From: Owenia fusiformis
Taxonomy: Eukaryota > Annelida > Polychaeta > Sabellida > Oweniidae
Reading direction: 5' to 3'
NCBI GenBank assembly: GCA_903813345.2
Contig: CAIIXF020000008.1
Coordinates: 11,745,278-11,809,277 of the forward strand
DNA: 64,000 bases
The translations under genes and the position numbers were made by a program. The number at the start of each line of letters is the position of its first letter. The first letter of the stretch is position 1. The notes under the pieces were generated by a model. That model ran no database searches, had not been told where the DNA came from, and saw only the letters and a list, made by a program, of their open reading frames with translations. This document shows, one piece after another, positions 1 through 13,207 of this stretch.

Positions 1-1509
1 CATAACCAGTGATCCAAAAGAATTAAACTACGGTAAAATTTAAAATGTAAGGAACTACTTTGAATTGAAAAAATAAAGCAATCTAATGACTATATTGCAA
101 CAGTATATGAAAAAATTTAAACATTTGTACAAGTCCTAACTTTTGTATATTTCAGAAAGTTATGTATAATGTGCAGAAAAGCTGTGTCCTTTTGTAATTT
201 AGGGAGTTTCAGCCAGTGGTCCTTTAATTGCTTATTTTGTATATTCAAAGAAATTCCAAACATTTAAAATTTTACTGTAATATCTCGATCACTTCTTGTG
301 TTTTGATTTTTTTGATTGGAAATAAAAATCATGATTGAAATTTTGAAGCGAAAAAATGGCAGCTATTTCATTTTGATAATAAGGTCAAGGTCATGACACA
401 ATGTATGACAGAACCCTTAAAGCCAATCCTCTTTGGGTCTAGCCAAGCTGTACATGTATTTTTGAATGAGAAACTAGTTGGGTTGGGACAAGCCCAGGCA
501 TTGTTTGAGAGCCTGAACTAAAATGTAGTATAATGCAATCATATTGCCCTTAAAAATTTTAATTTTTCAAACCTCATTACATCTTTTGTAATTGAGGTGA
601 ATCCCAAAAAGTAAAAATTTGAAAAATCAACACTTGACATTTCGAGGGTTTTTGAAGGTCACTTTTAAGAATGTGTAGATGATTTTGAAAAACATTTGGT
701 CAATTTGAGGCAAAAATTTGACCTTTTTCAGTTTTTGAGCTCTTGTGTCTCAAAACAGGCAAAAAAATTAATATATAGTCTATTGTGAATATGTGAGGAA
801 CCTTTAGAGGATGTCATATCCTCAACAGTTAAAAACATTGACGTAAATGTAACGTTAATTCCTTAACATCTTCATTTGTTTTATCTGGCAAAACCTTCAT
901 TCAAATTTCAACATGTAAAATAGAATACAATACCATTATTTTGTAACAAATAGTCCATTTTACAACAAAAATATTTACAATGATATATAAAAGTCTGCAT
1001 AAATCATAGATTGGCAGGTTAATTAATGTTTGTTTTTAAATCATTCCAGGGGGAGATCATGGTGGGGATGAACATGAATTAGTATATCAGATCCTAAATG
1101 TCTCTGACCCAAACTCCGAGGACAACGTACATGTGTATAGTGCATCTCAGACAAAGACTATAGAGAGAATATTAACATTATTCTGACAAAATTTTCCAAG
1201 GACATCAAGGCACTACAGTCAACCCAGTGTGCCCTAACTCAATATATGCCCAGGAATTGTTCTTAGAATGTACAACTGGGTGTAGAGAAGAAATTGCTTA
1301 ACTGTATTGTAACTGCGGTTCTCAATGGGAATAAAGAGACTTTAATTCCTTTTTATTGAATTAGTGAAAAATTAATGTAGCTTGTTCTACTTATCTTGAG
1401 AGAAATGGGAGAGCATCCCTGAGCAGAACACGTCTCTATCTATAGGGCTCCTTAATTCAGAATCGTATGTATTACAAGAGCATTTTAATTTCATATTCAT
1501 ATTCTTTAG
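1..1509. other. AT-rich sequence without a recognisable gene
   Basis: No reading frame of convincing length or protein similarity was found on either strand. The region is AT-rich with many short stops. It may be intronic or intergenic sequence. Confidence 0.5.
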
Positions 1510-1662
1510 GCAAAGAATTTCACTTCAACAGAATTAGATATTCTGTCAGATGAAGTTTACCAGATCTGGTGGGGAAGAAAATTCCCTTCAGAAAAGAAGA
1601 AGAAATTCTGGATGGATGTTACTCAAAAATATACAAAACCACATAACCACAATTCCACATAA
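1510..1662 (+). pseudogene. Myb/SANT-like DNA-binding domain fragment
   Basis: After a plausible splice acceptor (attctttag ending at 1509) a 50-codon frame reads AKNFTSTELDILSDEVYQIW, continues with a GRKFPSEKKKKFW segment and stops at 1660. The pattern FT-x2-EL-x3-SDEV followed by a lysine run and K-x-FW resembles the start of Myb/SANT-like DNA-binding domains (MSANTD / Harbinger-associated proteins), where a lysine-rich stretch leads into W-x2-I/V-T. About 50 residues remain, so only helices 1-2 of such a domain would be present. No other exon was found nearby. It is best read as a decayed fragment of a transposon-associated gene; a terminal exon of a host gene is the alternative. Confidence 0.4.
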
Positions 1663-3065
1663 GAGACAATGTAACATATATATATGGGCATTTAATCTAA
1701 TATTAATTTAAGTACTCATAATGTGGACAATTATTATTTGAAACATTATCTACAGGAGTACAAGTACAAACTAATACTTGGGTGAGTACAGTTAATTCAC
1801 CAATTTAATAAAATAATATAAGTTTGTAGTCATTTTCTCAGTCACTGGCTGGATCAGTTTCAACAAGGCAAATTAACAACTTAGGCTTGGACAAATGGTT
1901 TAAAATACGATTCTGTGATATACACCAGTCACTTAAGATGGAATCCAACCAAGAACAGTCATTTCCAGAAAAAGGCTCTTCAGGCCCATCTTTCCATGGA
2001 AGTTGAAACATTACGCACAAAAATTGTTTAACTACAAGGGGGAAATGATTTAGATGGGAAGCATTGCATCAAGATTTTTAGCCTGGCAAAGTATTTAATG
2101 GAGGGATTTGAACATATTGGAATTGGCCAAGCTTTTAGACGACCAAATGTAAATGACTCTTACTGAGGTCAGGATATGAAACTTATGAGATCAGGCACTC
2201 CGCCTTAAATAAACAATTGAATAATCTACCATTCCCTTAAGTTGTATTTACACGTTTCCGAACCAAGGATTTTATAATCAAGTCAATGACCAAAATGATA
2301 GAAAAGGGATCCATCTGTCATATACAAATATAAGAAAGGATCCGACCTACAAGTGTACCTATAAGAACTTAGAAAATTGTTGAAAAGGGTAAAATGGTAT
2401 TCCAGAATTATGTTTACGCAATTTGAATTTTTATTAAGTATATTTTCTACAAATCACAAAAAAATATAATGGAAAATATGGTAAAAATGTGTTGTAACAG
2501 TGATTCTTAACACATGTCATGTTGACTCTTCAAATGAGTAATTTTGACATATTTTCATAGAACTTTGATAACAATCTTGAGTTTCGACTTAAATTCACTT
2601 GTCAATATTAGAACTGCAATATGTCTAAGCTTAATTTCATGTGCCATTCATGCAAAAATAGCTAGTTATCCTATTGTATTAAAAGACATCCTATTGTGTT
2701 TTTGATGTACACAGTGAATGACCTTCTACATTCATTGACAAATTGAGGTACTTCGACAAACCAGAACTCCTCTGTATCTATATATACCTTTATTGTTTAG
2801 TATTGACACTATTTTATAATTGAAACGTGAAATGAGAGAGGGTCCTAAGTGTGGAAGATACACAATATGAAAGTAAAGCAAAAATTTTAGTTTCAAAAAT
2901 GAGGCCATATTGAAATTGCCATTATAGTCAAAAATCCATTCTGTATTGAATGTATTCCTTAAGGTAGGTGCAACATAGAACCTTCTACAAAAATAGAATC
3001 TTATTATAGACCGTATTTGGAAAGACATTATTTCACTGAACCTTCAAACAAACTCTGTCATTTAT
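1663..3065. other. Non-coding AT-rich stretch
   Basis: Only short open frames occur here (the longest, on the minus strand at 2732-3028, has no recognisable motif and a skewed hydrophobic/Ile/Phe composition expected of AT-rich non-coding DNA). No repeat structure was recognised. Confidence 0.45.
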
Positions 3066-3231
3066 AATAACGATTGTGCCAATGTATCACGCCAGAGACA
3101 TCCAAACCTGATTCCCATAGATAATTCTGAGCACCATGTCCAAACCTTTAAACAGACATGTATTCAATTTTCAATGATAACAAGATAAAAGAAAACATGT
3201 GTCATTTGCAAAAAAAGCAATTAAATCACAG
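3066..3231 (+). repeat. Dispersed repeat, copy 1 (partner at 32,523-32,687, inverted)
   Basis: The stretch from ataacgatt to tcacag matches the reverse complement of 32,523-32,687 along its whole length, with scattered substitutions and small indels. Shared blocks include cccatagataattctgagc and aaacagacatgtattcaatt. This is an unnamed interspersed repeat. The other copy directly follows a BED-finger-like fragment, so the repeat may be untranslated sequence of a hAT element. Confidence 0.7.
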
Positions 3232-3272
3232 GTTACTTAAAATATGGAAAACAAGGAAAATCCAGCTCTCCC

Positions 3273-3749
3273 ATGAATGAACAATTCTCTGACAACAGAA
3301 TATGGAATGCAACAATTGAGCAATTCTATAAAGAAATGAGGCCAGAAGAATTTCTTATAAAACACTCACTGACCTCACAGAAACCCTCCCCCTTCGATGA
3401 CCTCCCCGTGGAAGCTGACCCCTATGTTATCGATGCTGCAGTGATACAAGGAGCAAATACCCTATTTCATGGTGAGGCCATACTTTTCGTCTTCTTGGTT
3501 GCTTGCCAGATTTTTACTCTTGGTGAGATCAGAGGCTGCAACTATTTAGGTAAAAGTGTGAAAAGCTCAGTGAGAAAGGGGGAATTATCTATTTCAAGGA
3601 AGAAAGTGTTGGAGGGTGTTATGGCAACACATTTCCCAAGCTTGGATAAGGAGGAGATTTGGAGGCTGTGCCGGGAGATTGTGAACAGGAGGATGAGATA
3701 CATTTTCACAGAATGCCTGGATACCTTCCCATGGTTCACCCTTCGGTAG
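3273..3749 (+). CDS. Hypothetical 158-residue protein, possibly BEN-like C-terminus
   Basis: An ATG-started frame of 158 codons. Its C-terminal half contains GKSVKSS, a basic KGELSISRKKV segment, then THFPSLDKEEIWRLCREIVN and RRMRY. That order (basic GxS..., short helix, FPSL, I/V-x-R-x-I-x-N-R/K-x-R) is reminiscent of BEN or other small transposon-linked DNA-binding modules, but the match is weak. The central part is hydrophobic and could be retained intron. The frame begins 40 bases after a dispersed repeat. I do not recognise the protein with confidence; it may be a broken exon of a mobile-element gene. Confidence 0.3.
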   Translation: MNEQFSDNRIWNATIEQFYKEMRPEEFLIKHSLTSQKPSPFDDLPVEADPYVIDAAVIQGANTLFHGEAILFVFLVACQIFTLGEIRGCNYLGKSVKSSVRKGELSISRKKVLEGVMATHFPSLDKEEIWRLCREIVNRRMRYIFTECLDTFPWFTLR

Positions 3750-6371
3750 ACATTCTTGCTAGTCTGGTCTCCAGGCATAGGCATAATCAGATAAAGGCTA
3801 AAAAATCAGTCTGCCAGCATTTTGAAAATTGAATGGTGTGAACACTTTGATTGTATCTAAAATTATCCATTTTTTCATTAAATAGATAGAGAATGCCAAA
3901 TATGCTGTACAAGGTGATGTAAACATAGTTACTAGAAATCGGATGTTGCAAATTCTTGCCAAAAGAAATTGATCTTATTAAGTTTATTCTTGGTAAATAT
4001 AATATTACATGTACTAGTTCCTTCAATGACAATCGTAAGCAAACTTGTTCCTTAGATGTGTACACTGTAGTACTATCAATCAATACATTGGAACCTTGAT
4101 TTCTGATATTTAGCAGTACATGTATATATTTTATCTATAAACAAGTTGAGATTTATTAAAGGTAAATCCCTTACATGTACATTGTAGTTTAAATTCAGTT
4201 TTGCTGAATGTAAAAATAGAAACATTGAAAAAATGATAATAAAATATGTTTTCAACAGTAATTAAATGTTGTTCATTTATTTTACATGACTCTCATCGCT
4301 TAAGATTGTACAGTTCTAAACGTGAACGATAGATTGCAGCAATTGCACAATGCGTCATTAAGAAAAAAAACCATATTGTTGCAAGGCATTAAAAGGTGAA
4401 GTATTCGCCTACTGTAGGTAACTAATCATGTACACGTATGTGTACTGTACCTGTAATCTGAAATTCCTCATTTCCTAAAAATATATTTTACGCTTCTATC
4501 AATCATTTCATTCCTCGCCATGTTAGTTTTGTAAAGCATAGCCTACTCCAGATCATTTTGGAGATGAATTTGAGATGGTAAAGAATACACCAGTCAGGAC
4601 ATCGATAGGTCAATAGTACAATAACGTCATTTGAAGGGCAATATTGGATGTCCAATATATAGGGGTTATTTAATTGGTAGTTTTTGATAACAGGGTATCT
4701 CTGAAGGAAATACAATGTATCTAGCCAAGGGAGGGAGGGTTGATATATTGTTTTTACCGAGGGATATACCCTGAATCAAAAAAATGAACATTCAATAACT
4801 TATTTATCCTATACTTGTAGATTATGAGAATTCACTAGGCATTGAATGTTAGGGGACCCTAATGGAATTATTACAAAAGATAATTAAAATAAAAACACAT
4901 GAATATATCAATTTAAAGTCCTCAACAATTTTTGTTTTTTAAAACTCAACAGCTTTTAACATTTACCAGTGTTGACATTTATATTATCGAATAGAGCCAA
5001 AGCGTACCTCAGCAGGAGATATATATGTCACCCGCTCACCTCAGATATCAATCTACTAAGTATGGGGTAATGACGTTATTATTATCTCGATGAATTTTAT
5101 CACAAAGTCCATTCTACATTAATACATAAAGTATCGAACAAAAAATTAAATGCGTATACTATTCTTAAAGAACTGATCAATTTCGACCGCAAGTTCATAT
5201 TCTGAAATGAAAATTCACATACCCCCTTTGCCTGACATAATAAATTTACCTTCCTAAACACCACTTATACAGTTAAAGCAATTAACAAATGGACAAAGGC
5301 GGGACATCGGTCGTGCAATGGTGAGCATGAAGAGCGAAATGCGTTTGAAAGAAATGCGGTGGCTTGGCACACGCTCAGTGTATGCGATAACCACAATTAG
5401 CACCCGCTAAGTCAATTCAACATAAATTCATTTTTACAATTGCAAGCTTAGAAATGAAACATCACATTCATGGAAGATACTTTGTATCGGAACATCATAC
5501 AGGTGTATTTTAAGATCAATTTATCATAAAAATAATGTGTTACCACTCATTGACATTAATAAGATAATTATATTATTCAATATAACTGATATTTATATCA
5601 ATATTGAAAATAATATTGAATAGTAATCATTTCTATTTTGTATTATATTGATTCAACTTGGTATATAGTCATAGATACTAGTATTCCGTAATTCCGCGGC
5701 ATGGACGGAATTTGACAAAACATCAATTTTTTGCAGAATCCCTGATTTTCATGAAAATCCCGCGGAATTACCAGAATTTCCAGAAATTACATATTTTACG
5801 ATCTCCTACCTTTGCGGGGTATTTGAAGAGTGTCTGTTTATGTCCAACAATCAATCATTATTGAGTACAAGTACGATTTCACCGTGAAATTCAACATTCT
5901 ATCACGTTTAAATTCGCTAAAGCGAGTTCGCTAATGACGCGCAGTTCTTACCTAGAAATTAGCTGACTTCCGTTTCCGTTTTCGATGGATAGGTTTGTGA
6001 AGAAAATTGATTGCAGAATTTGGACTTTTTTTGAAAATTTGTGCAGAATTTCGATTTTCTCCTTGCAGAATTTGCTTTTTTTCTTGCAGAATTTTGACCA
6101 AATTTTAAACCAAACACAGTACACTGGTCATTAAGGCGTTGGAGACAGCAAACCCCATCATGCTGTTGCTGCATGTGATCTTCCTAGAGAAAACTAGTTC
6201 CTGAAGCCCTCAATATTTCCCCTGGTTATTTGACTGTTCATGGGCTAGCACATGTAGACAGGAAATGTGTGGAAAATGCTTATGTTGCTGGTGTCAATGC
6301 TGTTATTGAAGAGAGACATATCTGAGCCTTAAATAGATACAACAACAGAGATCTGTAAAATTACCATTAAA
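3750..6371. other. Non-coding stretch with short local repeats
   Basis: No supported gene. Positions about 5690-5800 and 5995-6110 contain repeated short phrases around gcagaattt and ccgcggaattcc-like words, giving alternating Arg/Lys/Phe low-complexity shadow frames on the minus strand. Nothing else was recognised. Confidence 0.45.
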
Positions 6372-7248
6372 ATTAGAACTGTGACATTTTTATACTTCTT
6401 GGTCAACAACACAGAAAGGTTGACTGACTTGTACCAGCAGGTCAAAAAGCTGAGTGATGAACTTCAAGAGTCCATACGAAAGATAAATGGACTGAACACG
6501 AAGCTTTTGTAACCTAAGAAAACAAAAAGATCCAAAAAGATCATTCCCAAATGAAGCAAAATATTCCTATCAAAAAAAGGTTTAGATAAAGGGTAGGAAT
6601 CCATACAGAAGAACACACAAAGGCTAGGTTGTCATCCTTTGATGATGGATTGTCCCCATTACCTAATGTGCCGCATCTAGAAAAGCTACAACAAACACCT
6701 CAACAACAGCCTGACATCACTGTAAAAATCATATATCATTGCAACATTATATGAAGGAAAATACACCATGGGTGAATTTGGTGGGGGCTTTCAACCCACC
6801 TAGTAACCGAATATTAGGGAAGGGGGAGGGGGTCAGACAGCAAAATGGCAACAGGCTTTGTGGAGGAGTGGGCAGAATTCAATTTCTTCTGTACAGTAAT
6901 GAAAACTTAGATAACTCATTCAATGTAAAACAAATAGAACTAATAATGATATTAATACTTTTTTTTACAAATCAGTTATTTCAAAACACCATTATTTACA
7001 TCTTATCTAATCTTATTTATATCTTCTCTAAAAAAGCACAAACATGGTTGTGTATAGTTAAGACATGTAGGAATAAATGAAGAACAAATGTTTCAAGTGA
7101 TGACAAATAATAATGTTACAATCTGCTGTGCTCTGTTAGTCAAAATAAACATTGCTCTGACAATGAAGAGGCAGGTCTATGGAAGATACTTAGTATAGGA
7201 CTATTTGTCAGTAATAATTAACCTGGACATATAGCAAGCGATTGACAA
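6372..7248 (+). repeat. Tandem duplication, unit A (about 0.88 kb)
   Basis: This unit is repeated immediately downstream (7249-8146) with only scattered differences, giving a period of about 0.9 kb. Near its start (about 6419-6511) a short frame reads LTDLYQQVKKLSDELQESI and then KINGLNTKLL before a stop; the heptad-like spacing of Leu/Val suggests a coiled coil left from a broken gene. The rest has frequent stops. The duplicated unit also contains an A-rich track and the phrase caggtctatggaagatactt, which reappears near 9355. Confidence 0.75.
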
Positions 7249-8146
7249 TTAGCAGAACTGTGACATATTTATGCTTCTTGGTCAACAACACTGAAAGGTT
7301 GACTGACTTGTACCAGCAGGTCAAAAAGCTGAGTGATGAACTTCAAGAGTCCATACCAAAGATAAATGGACTGAACACGAAGCTTTTGTAACCTAAGAAA
7401 ACAACATCAAAAAAAGATCCAAAAAGATCATTCCCAAATGAAGCAAAATATTCCTATCAAAAAAAGTTTAGATAAAGGGTAGGAATCCATACAGAAGAAC
7501 ACACAAAGGCTAGGGTGTCATCCTTTGATGATGGATTGTCCCCATTACCTAATGTGCCACATCTAGAAAAGCTACAACAAACCCCTCAACAACATCCTCA
7601 TATCACTGTAAAAATCATATATCATTGCAACATTAGATGAAGGAAAATACACCATGGGTGAATTTGGTGGGGGCTTTCAACCCACCTAGTAACCGAATAT
7701 TAGGGAAGGGGAGGGGGTCTGACAGCAAAATGGCAACAGGCTTTGTGGAGGAGTGGGCAAAATTCAGTTTCTTCTGTACAGTAATGAAAACTTAGATAAC
7801 TCATTCAATGTAAAACAAATAGAACTAATAATGATATTAATGCTTTTTTTTTACAAATCAGTTATTTCAAAAACTAGCTGTATGCAAAACACCATTATTT
7901 ACAACCTTCTCATATCTTCTCTAAAAAAGCACAAACATGGTTGTGTATAGTTAAGACATGTAGGAATAAATGAAGAACAAATGTTTCAAGTGATGACAAA
8001 TAATAATGTTACAATCTGCTGTGCTCTGTTGGTCAAAATAAACCTGTCAATGCTCTGACAATGAAGAGGCAGGTCTATGGAAGATACTTAGTATCGGACT
8101 ATTTGTCAGTTATAATTAACCTGGACATATAGCAAGAGATTGACAA
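7249..8146 (+). repeat. Tandem duplication, unit B (about 0.9 kb)
   Basis: Second copy of the preceding unit, ending at cctggacatatagcaagaga as unit A does. It keeps the same coiled-coil peptide and downstream stop. A few small indels relative to unit A (for example an extra 14-base insertion near 7875) show that the duplication is not brand new. Confidence 0.75.
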
Positions 8147-9400
8147 GGACAAATCATATTATCAAGATAGTGTTTGCCATTGTATATGGCTATACATTCA
8201 ATTTCAAGTTAAAATTCATTAATCATCTAATAACCACTCAGCATTTTCAGAAAAATATGCGGGAAATGTCTTTGCTCCACAATATGAGCAACAGAGAGGC
8301 AGCCAGCCTCTGAAAAGTTTGTATTAGTTTAACTGTTATAGTGTTATTGAAGTTTTAAAACAGTATACTTATCTACACTTCCAGACCATTACAATGAGAA
8401 TGCAAATAAGGTAGTTGCACAAAAAAAGCTGGACAAATACAGCACAATACAAATACAGTGTTAAGTTATTTATGTAAATACTAATTTGAGAACTCAAGGT
8501 CAAATTGACTTGATAAATTCCTATACTTTTGTACTACATGTACTCACAATACTATACAGTACCTGATATTTAGGCTTCTGATGCATCGGATATGTCTTCC
8601 TCCTGTTACCAAGGAATAGATGTATCATCTCATGATGAATAATTGAGATTTGCTCAATGGAACTGTAGATGTCTTGTGTGGGGAAGTGGTGATATAGCCT
8701 TATTTTGGCGCAGTCTTTTGATCAATGGCCATACCAATGCTAGATCTGTGCATGGATAGGACTGGATAGGAGATAACTTAGATATAATGTATCATGAACC
8801 CATGTGTCTCCCCTTTCCAATGGTGTGTATGGACCACTGAATAATCATTGTTTTTTCCTGCATGGGTGAAAAGGTTTCTGTGCCAAGTTTTCACACATCC
8901 TCAATCAACTGATCCTATTGTACAATCAGGTAAGCCATTGTGTAATTTGGACTGGGGATTAAATTCTGGTTACTAGAGTTACATAATACTTTTTTTATAA
9001 AATGAGTTATAAAAAATTTCAACAACTAGCTGTAGGCAATACGTCATTATGATTGCACCAAACTCATGTTGCCTCTTACAACTACCAACATGGTTGTGTA
9101 TAGTAAAGACAAGTGGGGATAGATGAAGAACAAGTTTTTTAAGTGAGGACTGTTGTACTCTCTGTCAGTCAAGATAAGTTTATAAATGAAGAAGCGAATC
9201 CATGGAAGATACTTTATATATCGGAAAATTCATATTATCTCGATATACTTAGTCATTTAACATATGCAGGTACCATAAAGTATATTCTTTCTTGATACAT
9301 AAAGAAAGAGAAGTATAGGGAAAGAAAATAGACAATTGCTCTGACAATTAAGAGGCAGGTCTATGGAAGATACTTAGTATCAGTCATTTGTCAATTATAA
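8147..9400. other. Non-coding; contains a diverged partial third copy of the tandem unit
   Basis: No gene seen. Between about 8990 and 9400 the order of phrases (acaactagctgta, aacatggttgtgtatagt, gaagaacaa, ctctgacaat, gaggcaggtctatggaagat) follows the 3' half of the 6372-8146 units but with many changes and insertions, so an older partial copy is likely. Confidence 0.5.
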
Positions 9401-11620
9401 CCTCGTCGCATGAGAATAACTTTGTACTATCTCACATTTTTACGGAACTGAGAAATCAAGGTTTGAAAGTTTAGAGGTCTGTATCTTACTTAGTATTGCT
9501 ATGTGAAACTTGATTTTTTGTATGTCACCTGGTCTCACCCTAGAGATATCTTATATGAAATATCATACCTTGAAACAATTTACAAGATCCTTTTTTAAAA
9601 CTATGGAAATGGAGTTGATACAATTTCCCCCCGGAATAACAGCTTATTTCTAATTTCAAATTGTCATATCTGATATCAACTGTTTCAACCAATCAACTCT
9701 CTAAGAATTGGTCATGTGACTTGCAAAACTTGGAGTTAAAACAATCTTATATTAAAACAAGGTATGCCAATATGCATGTTATTGTATCTAGAATGAAAAA
9801 TAATGTTTTGCTTTGTAAAAAAATCTTCAAAAACCAAAGAATATTATTTAATAAAATAAAGAAAATTCAATTTATAAAACTTTAAAATCAATTTCTCAAA
9901 TAAGTACAATTATTTCTTAAATTTGGAGTCTCAGTACACCCTTCAAAAAGAATTTATTGCCTTTGAAACTAAGGCAGAAGTACAATGCATTGAAACCAAT
10001 GATGCCAATATGGTCCCCCACATATTTCCCTCGGTATAAACCCTGTAGCCTAAACCTCCCAGCACATTACAATGTAGCCCCTAAGGGCCGGTCCGCTGGT
10101 CATTATCAGGTTATTTTTTATACAGACCAGTTGATTTTTTCACGGGGTATAGGAGAATAACATTGCAACTGGTCCGTAATTCCATTTTGACCAGCAGGTT
10201 TCAGATCCTTAGGGCCTAAGACATAACCAATTTTTATTACATGCACATGGAAGAAATTTGAAAATAGAAAAATAATTTCTAATTCATTTTAGATTAATAA
10301 AAGTGATGAAACCTCTATTTAGGTAATCACATTTTGTTCATTGGGATGCAGCTATCATTATCCATTCATTTTCTGTTGTTTGCTACTCTGTGGAGTACAA
10401 TTGGGAATTGAAGCAATTGTAGAAGTGGAGACTAAGAGTGGCTCTTTGTAAAGAAATTGAACCAATTTGTTACTTTTCCAAAATAAAATGTAGATGATCT
10501 AAAAACAATGATCCCAAAAATGCAAAAGAAAGGACAAATCTGAAAAACATACTAGTAATAAAATGACTAAAAAGATCCCAGATGTTCAGTGAAAAGCTCA
10601 AAGTAAATCATAGATGAAGAGAAAATAAAATAAGTGTTTTAAGGGACTATACTAACATAAAGATAACTCCTTATTGATATAGTGTATGGTCAGTAAAAGT
10701 TAAAGCTAGTTTAAATAGATTTAGCTTTTTTCCACAAACTATAAAACATCATTTTGAAAGAGATTTCAATAGTATACAGACAGTGATTGCCTTTGAGCAA
10801 TGTAGTGCAAAATATGACAGTTACTATTTGTTTTGATTACTATATCTAGTATGTAACCTATTATTATGTACTCTATTTGAAGAAACAAATAAGTAGTCTT
10901 TCATTTTCAACATTTAATGATGACAGCTTCGTATATGCATTTCTATTGCATTTGGCCATTCAAACCCCTATAAGACCTGGTAGCAGGGAAGATAAAGGGT
11001 ACTTTTGACTGCTCACATGATCTAATTTAACTGGTCATCTGTACTTTTCATCTTCCCTGGTAGCAAGGATTTAGGTTTTCAAGGAAATTAGTAATTCTAA
11101 TTCATATCATGTGGCCATGAATAATCTAATGAGCATCCATAATACAAAGAGTAATTGAGGGCATATAATTTGAATATGCATGGGATTACACATACTGTAT
11201 CATTTTATTTTATTTACTTGTAATAGTTCTAAAACTAAAACATGAAAGGCCAGGCATGCAAACTGGCATGGTATTGTGTTACAAAACATTATTTCATTCT
11301 AGATACAATAACATGCATATTGGCATACTTCGTTTTAATATAAGATTGTTATAACTCCAAGTTTTGCAAGTCACATGACCAATTCTTAGAGAGTTGATTG
11401 GTTGAAACAGTTGATATCAGATATGACAATTTGAAATTAGAAATAAGCTGTTTGTCTGGAGATGGTACAATTTCACACTGAATTCTAGCTTAATGAGAGG
11501 GAATTGAGATGGGGCATGTATCTGAGATGAAAGCCTGTGTTTCAAATAGTAAAATTCCATGTCTATCTCAATTTTTTTGAAAATGGCAGTTAGTACAAAG
11601 TTATTCTCACGCGACGACCT
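9401..11620. mobile_element. Foldback (long-TIR) element, about 2.2 kb
   Basis: The two ends are inverted copies: the left starts CCTCGTCGCATGAGAATAAC and the right, read on the minus strand, starts GGTCGTCGCGTGAGAATAAC; both continue TTTGTACTA. Further inside, 9610-9805 and 11,290-11,475 are also inverted copies (shared tokens gaccaattcttagagagttg and tatgccaatatgcatgttat, allowing for orientation). The middle has no transposase frame. The flanks do not show an unambiguous target duplication. Short open frames at 9661-9885 and 11,417-11,644 come from the arms and are not credible proteins. Confidence 0.7.
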
Positions 11621-12799
11621 ATCCTTGACATTTACACAGTTCACAAGTAGGTACAGAGATTTTCAGGCCACATGGGGCAACATCTTGGTATCTATCTATG
11701 GAGGCTGATTTAATTCATGGCCACTTACTTTCACTTTTCAATTATTTTGATATCCATGGAGGCTACATGTTATATTTTGTCAGTGAGTTTCATAATTTAA
11801 TTTATGGCTCTATACTCTTTGGATAGTAAATACATATATATATGCATGTAAAAATATATCAGCGAATTTCATTATCTAAAGTTTAGCATCAATGAGTAAT
11901 TGGTGGCAATGCGCTTTATTTGTATATCTTGATTTCTAGTAAAGATGTGGGTAATATACAAGTATCAGCTAATTACAGATTTAAATTGGGGCCTGCAGTG
12001 ATGATATTTGAAAATGTCTGGTGGCTGCATTGTTGCAAAATGTAAGCAAATTCTGACACTTTGGAATTCCATTTTGATGCTATAATTTCAGGTCTGCATT
12101 CACAATTTAATATTGTTTGCCAATTGGGGATTGTATGCCTATGGAGGCTGTGTGTAATGCTTTGCTTGAAAAGCATTTTAAAATTTGTAACATTATTTCA
12201 AATTAAGAATGGACCAAATGTTCAGGCTATACAATTCTACAATGTTTTTGGTCACAACACTTATTGAATTTAATATGGTTTCAGAATTAGTCAGGGAGAG
12301 GGGGTTCAAAGCCATTTCAGTTTGCTATCAAAAACATTTCAAATATTTAGCAATTTTGACTCAGAATGCCTTGGAATGGTTAAAAAATAAAGATTTTACC
12401 CGATGCTTTCTTCATTAAGATCATTCCAATGGATTCTATTCCATCAATAGTTATTAAAAGCCACAAGTGACAGCAGAAATTAACAAAAACCTAGATTGTT
12501 TTGAAATAATTTTTCAAATCCTCAAACCGGAAGTAAAGGGTCCTCATTTTTGATCACCCAGGAATTGGTAACAAGGACGGGGAAGTCCTACTCAGAGCTT
12601 CCTGGGAGGATTTAGCATGTACCCACAAAATAAAACAGTAAGTATTCAGAGCGGCACCTCTGCAAACTGTGCCAGGGAGTCTAGTTAATATTTATTATTT
12701 TTAAATTTCCTTCTTCACTTTCAACTAGGGATTGTCTTATCATTAACTATCTACCTTCATTTCATCTACCTTCACTAATACACAGGCAGCCCCATAAAC
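11621..12799. other. Non-coding stretch
   Basis: No supported gene or named repeat. Several short open frames overlap in different frames around 12,061-12,418, typical of chance in AT-rich DNA. A possible exon-like segment near 12,560-12,645 ends in a good donor (cagtaagt), but it cannot be joined in frame to the next open frame. Confidence 0.4.
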
Positions 12800-13207
12800 A
12801 TGTTGGCAGATGTGGCAGCCACCAGAAGCACATCATCTACCACTTTGGCAGGTATGCCTTCATTGAGCCTTAACCTGGCGCATGCTTCAATTCCTGTAGA
12901 TGCATCTACATCCTTCGCTACCTCTCAACCCTTTATCCCCTCTATACTTCCCCATCTATCCCTGGCATCTACACCCTATGCCTTACCTTCCATATCCCAT
13001 GGAGTGCAAGTTTCTAGGTTCCCGCATGTCAATCCTACTTTCTCTGTGCCTCAGCCTCTAACATCTCAGCTACATCACCCATTGCTATCTACACAGCCTT
13101 TGAAACTGCCTAATGCAGGCTTGGGAAGTCATGCCTTCATTCAGCGGTCAACCCCCCCCCCTCGCCTTACAGAATGGTCTTTCCTGGATGGTCAACGCTT
13201 TCATTAA
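12800..13207 (+). CDS. Hypothetical Ser/Pro/Leu-rich 135-residue protein
   Basis: ATG-started frame of 135 codons preceded by a plausible acceptor (ctaatacacag). Composition is strongly Ser, Pro, Leu, Ala and Thr with no cysteine pairs, transmembrane segment or recognised motif; it looks like a disordered region of the sort found in Gag-like or regulatory proteins. It stops at 13,207, about 370 bases before a zinc-finger fragment of a hAT-type gene. Codon use looks less AT-driven than in neighbouring chance frames, which favours real or formerly real coding sequence. Function not recognised. Confidence 0.35.
   Translation: MLADVAATRSTSSTTLAGMPSLSLNLAHASIPVDASTSFATSQPFIPSILPHLSLASTPYALPSISHGVQVSRFPHVNPTFSVPQPLTSQLHHPLLSTQPLKLPNAGLGSHAFIQRSTPPPRLTEWSFLDGQRFH

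Noticed and set aside
6739-7080. 113-codon open frame in the tandem duplicated unit
   Set aside because: Its homologue in the second unit (7753-7950) is truncated and shifted, so the frame is not conserved between copies.
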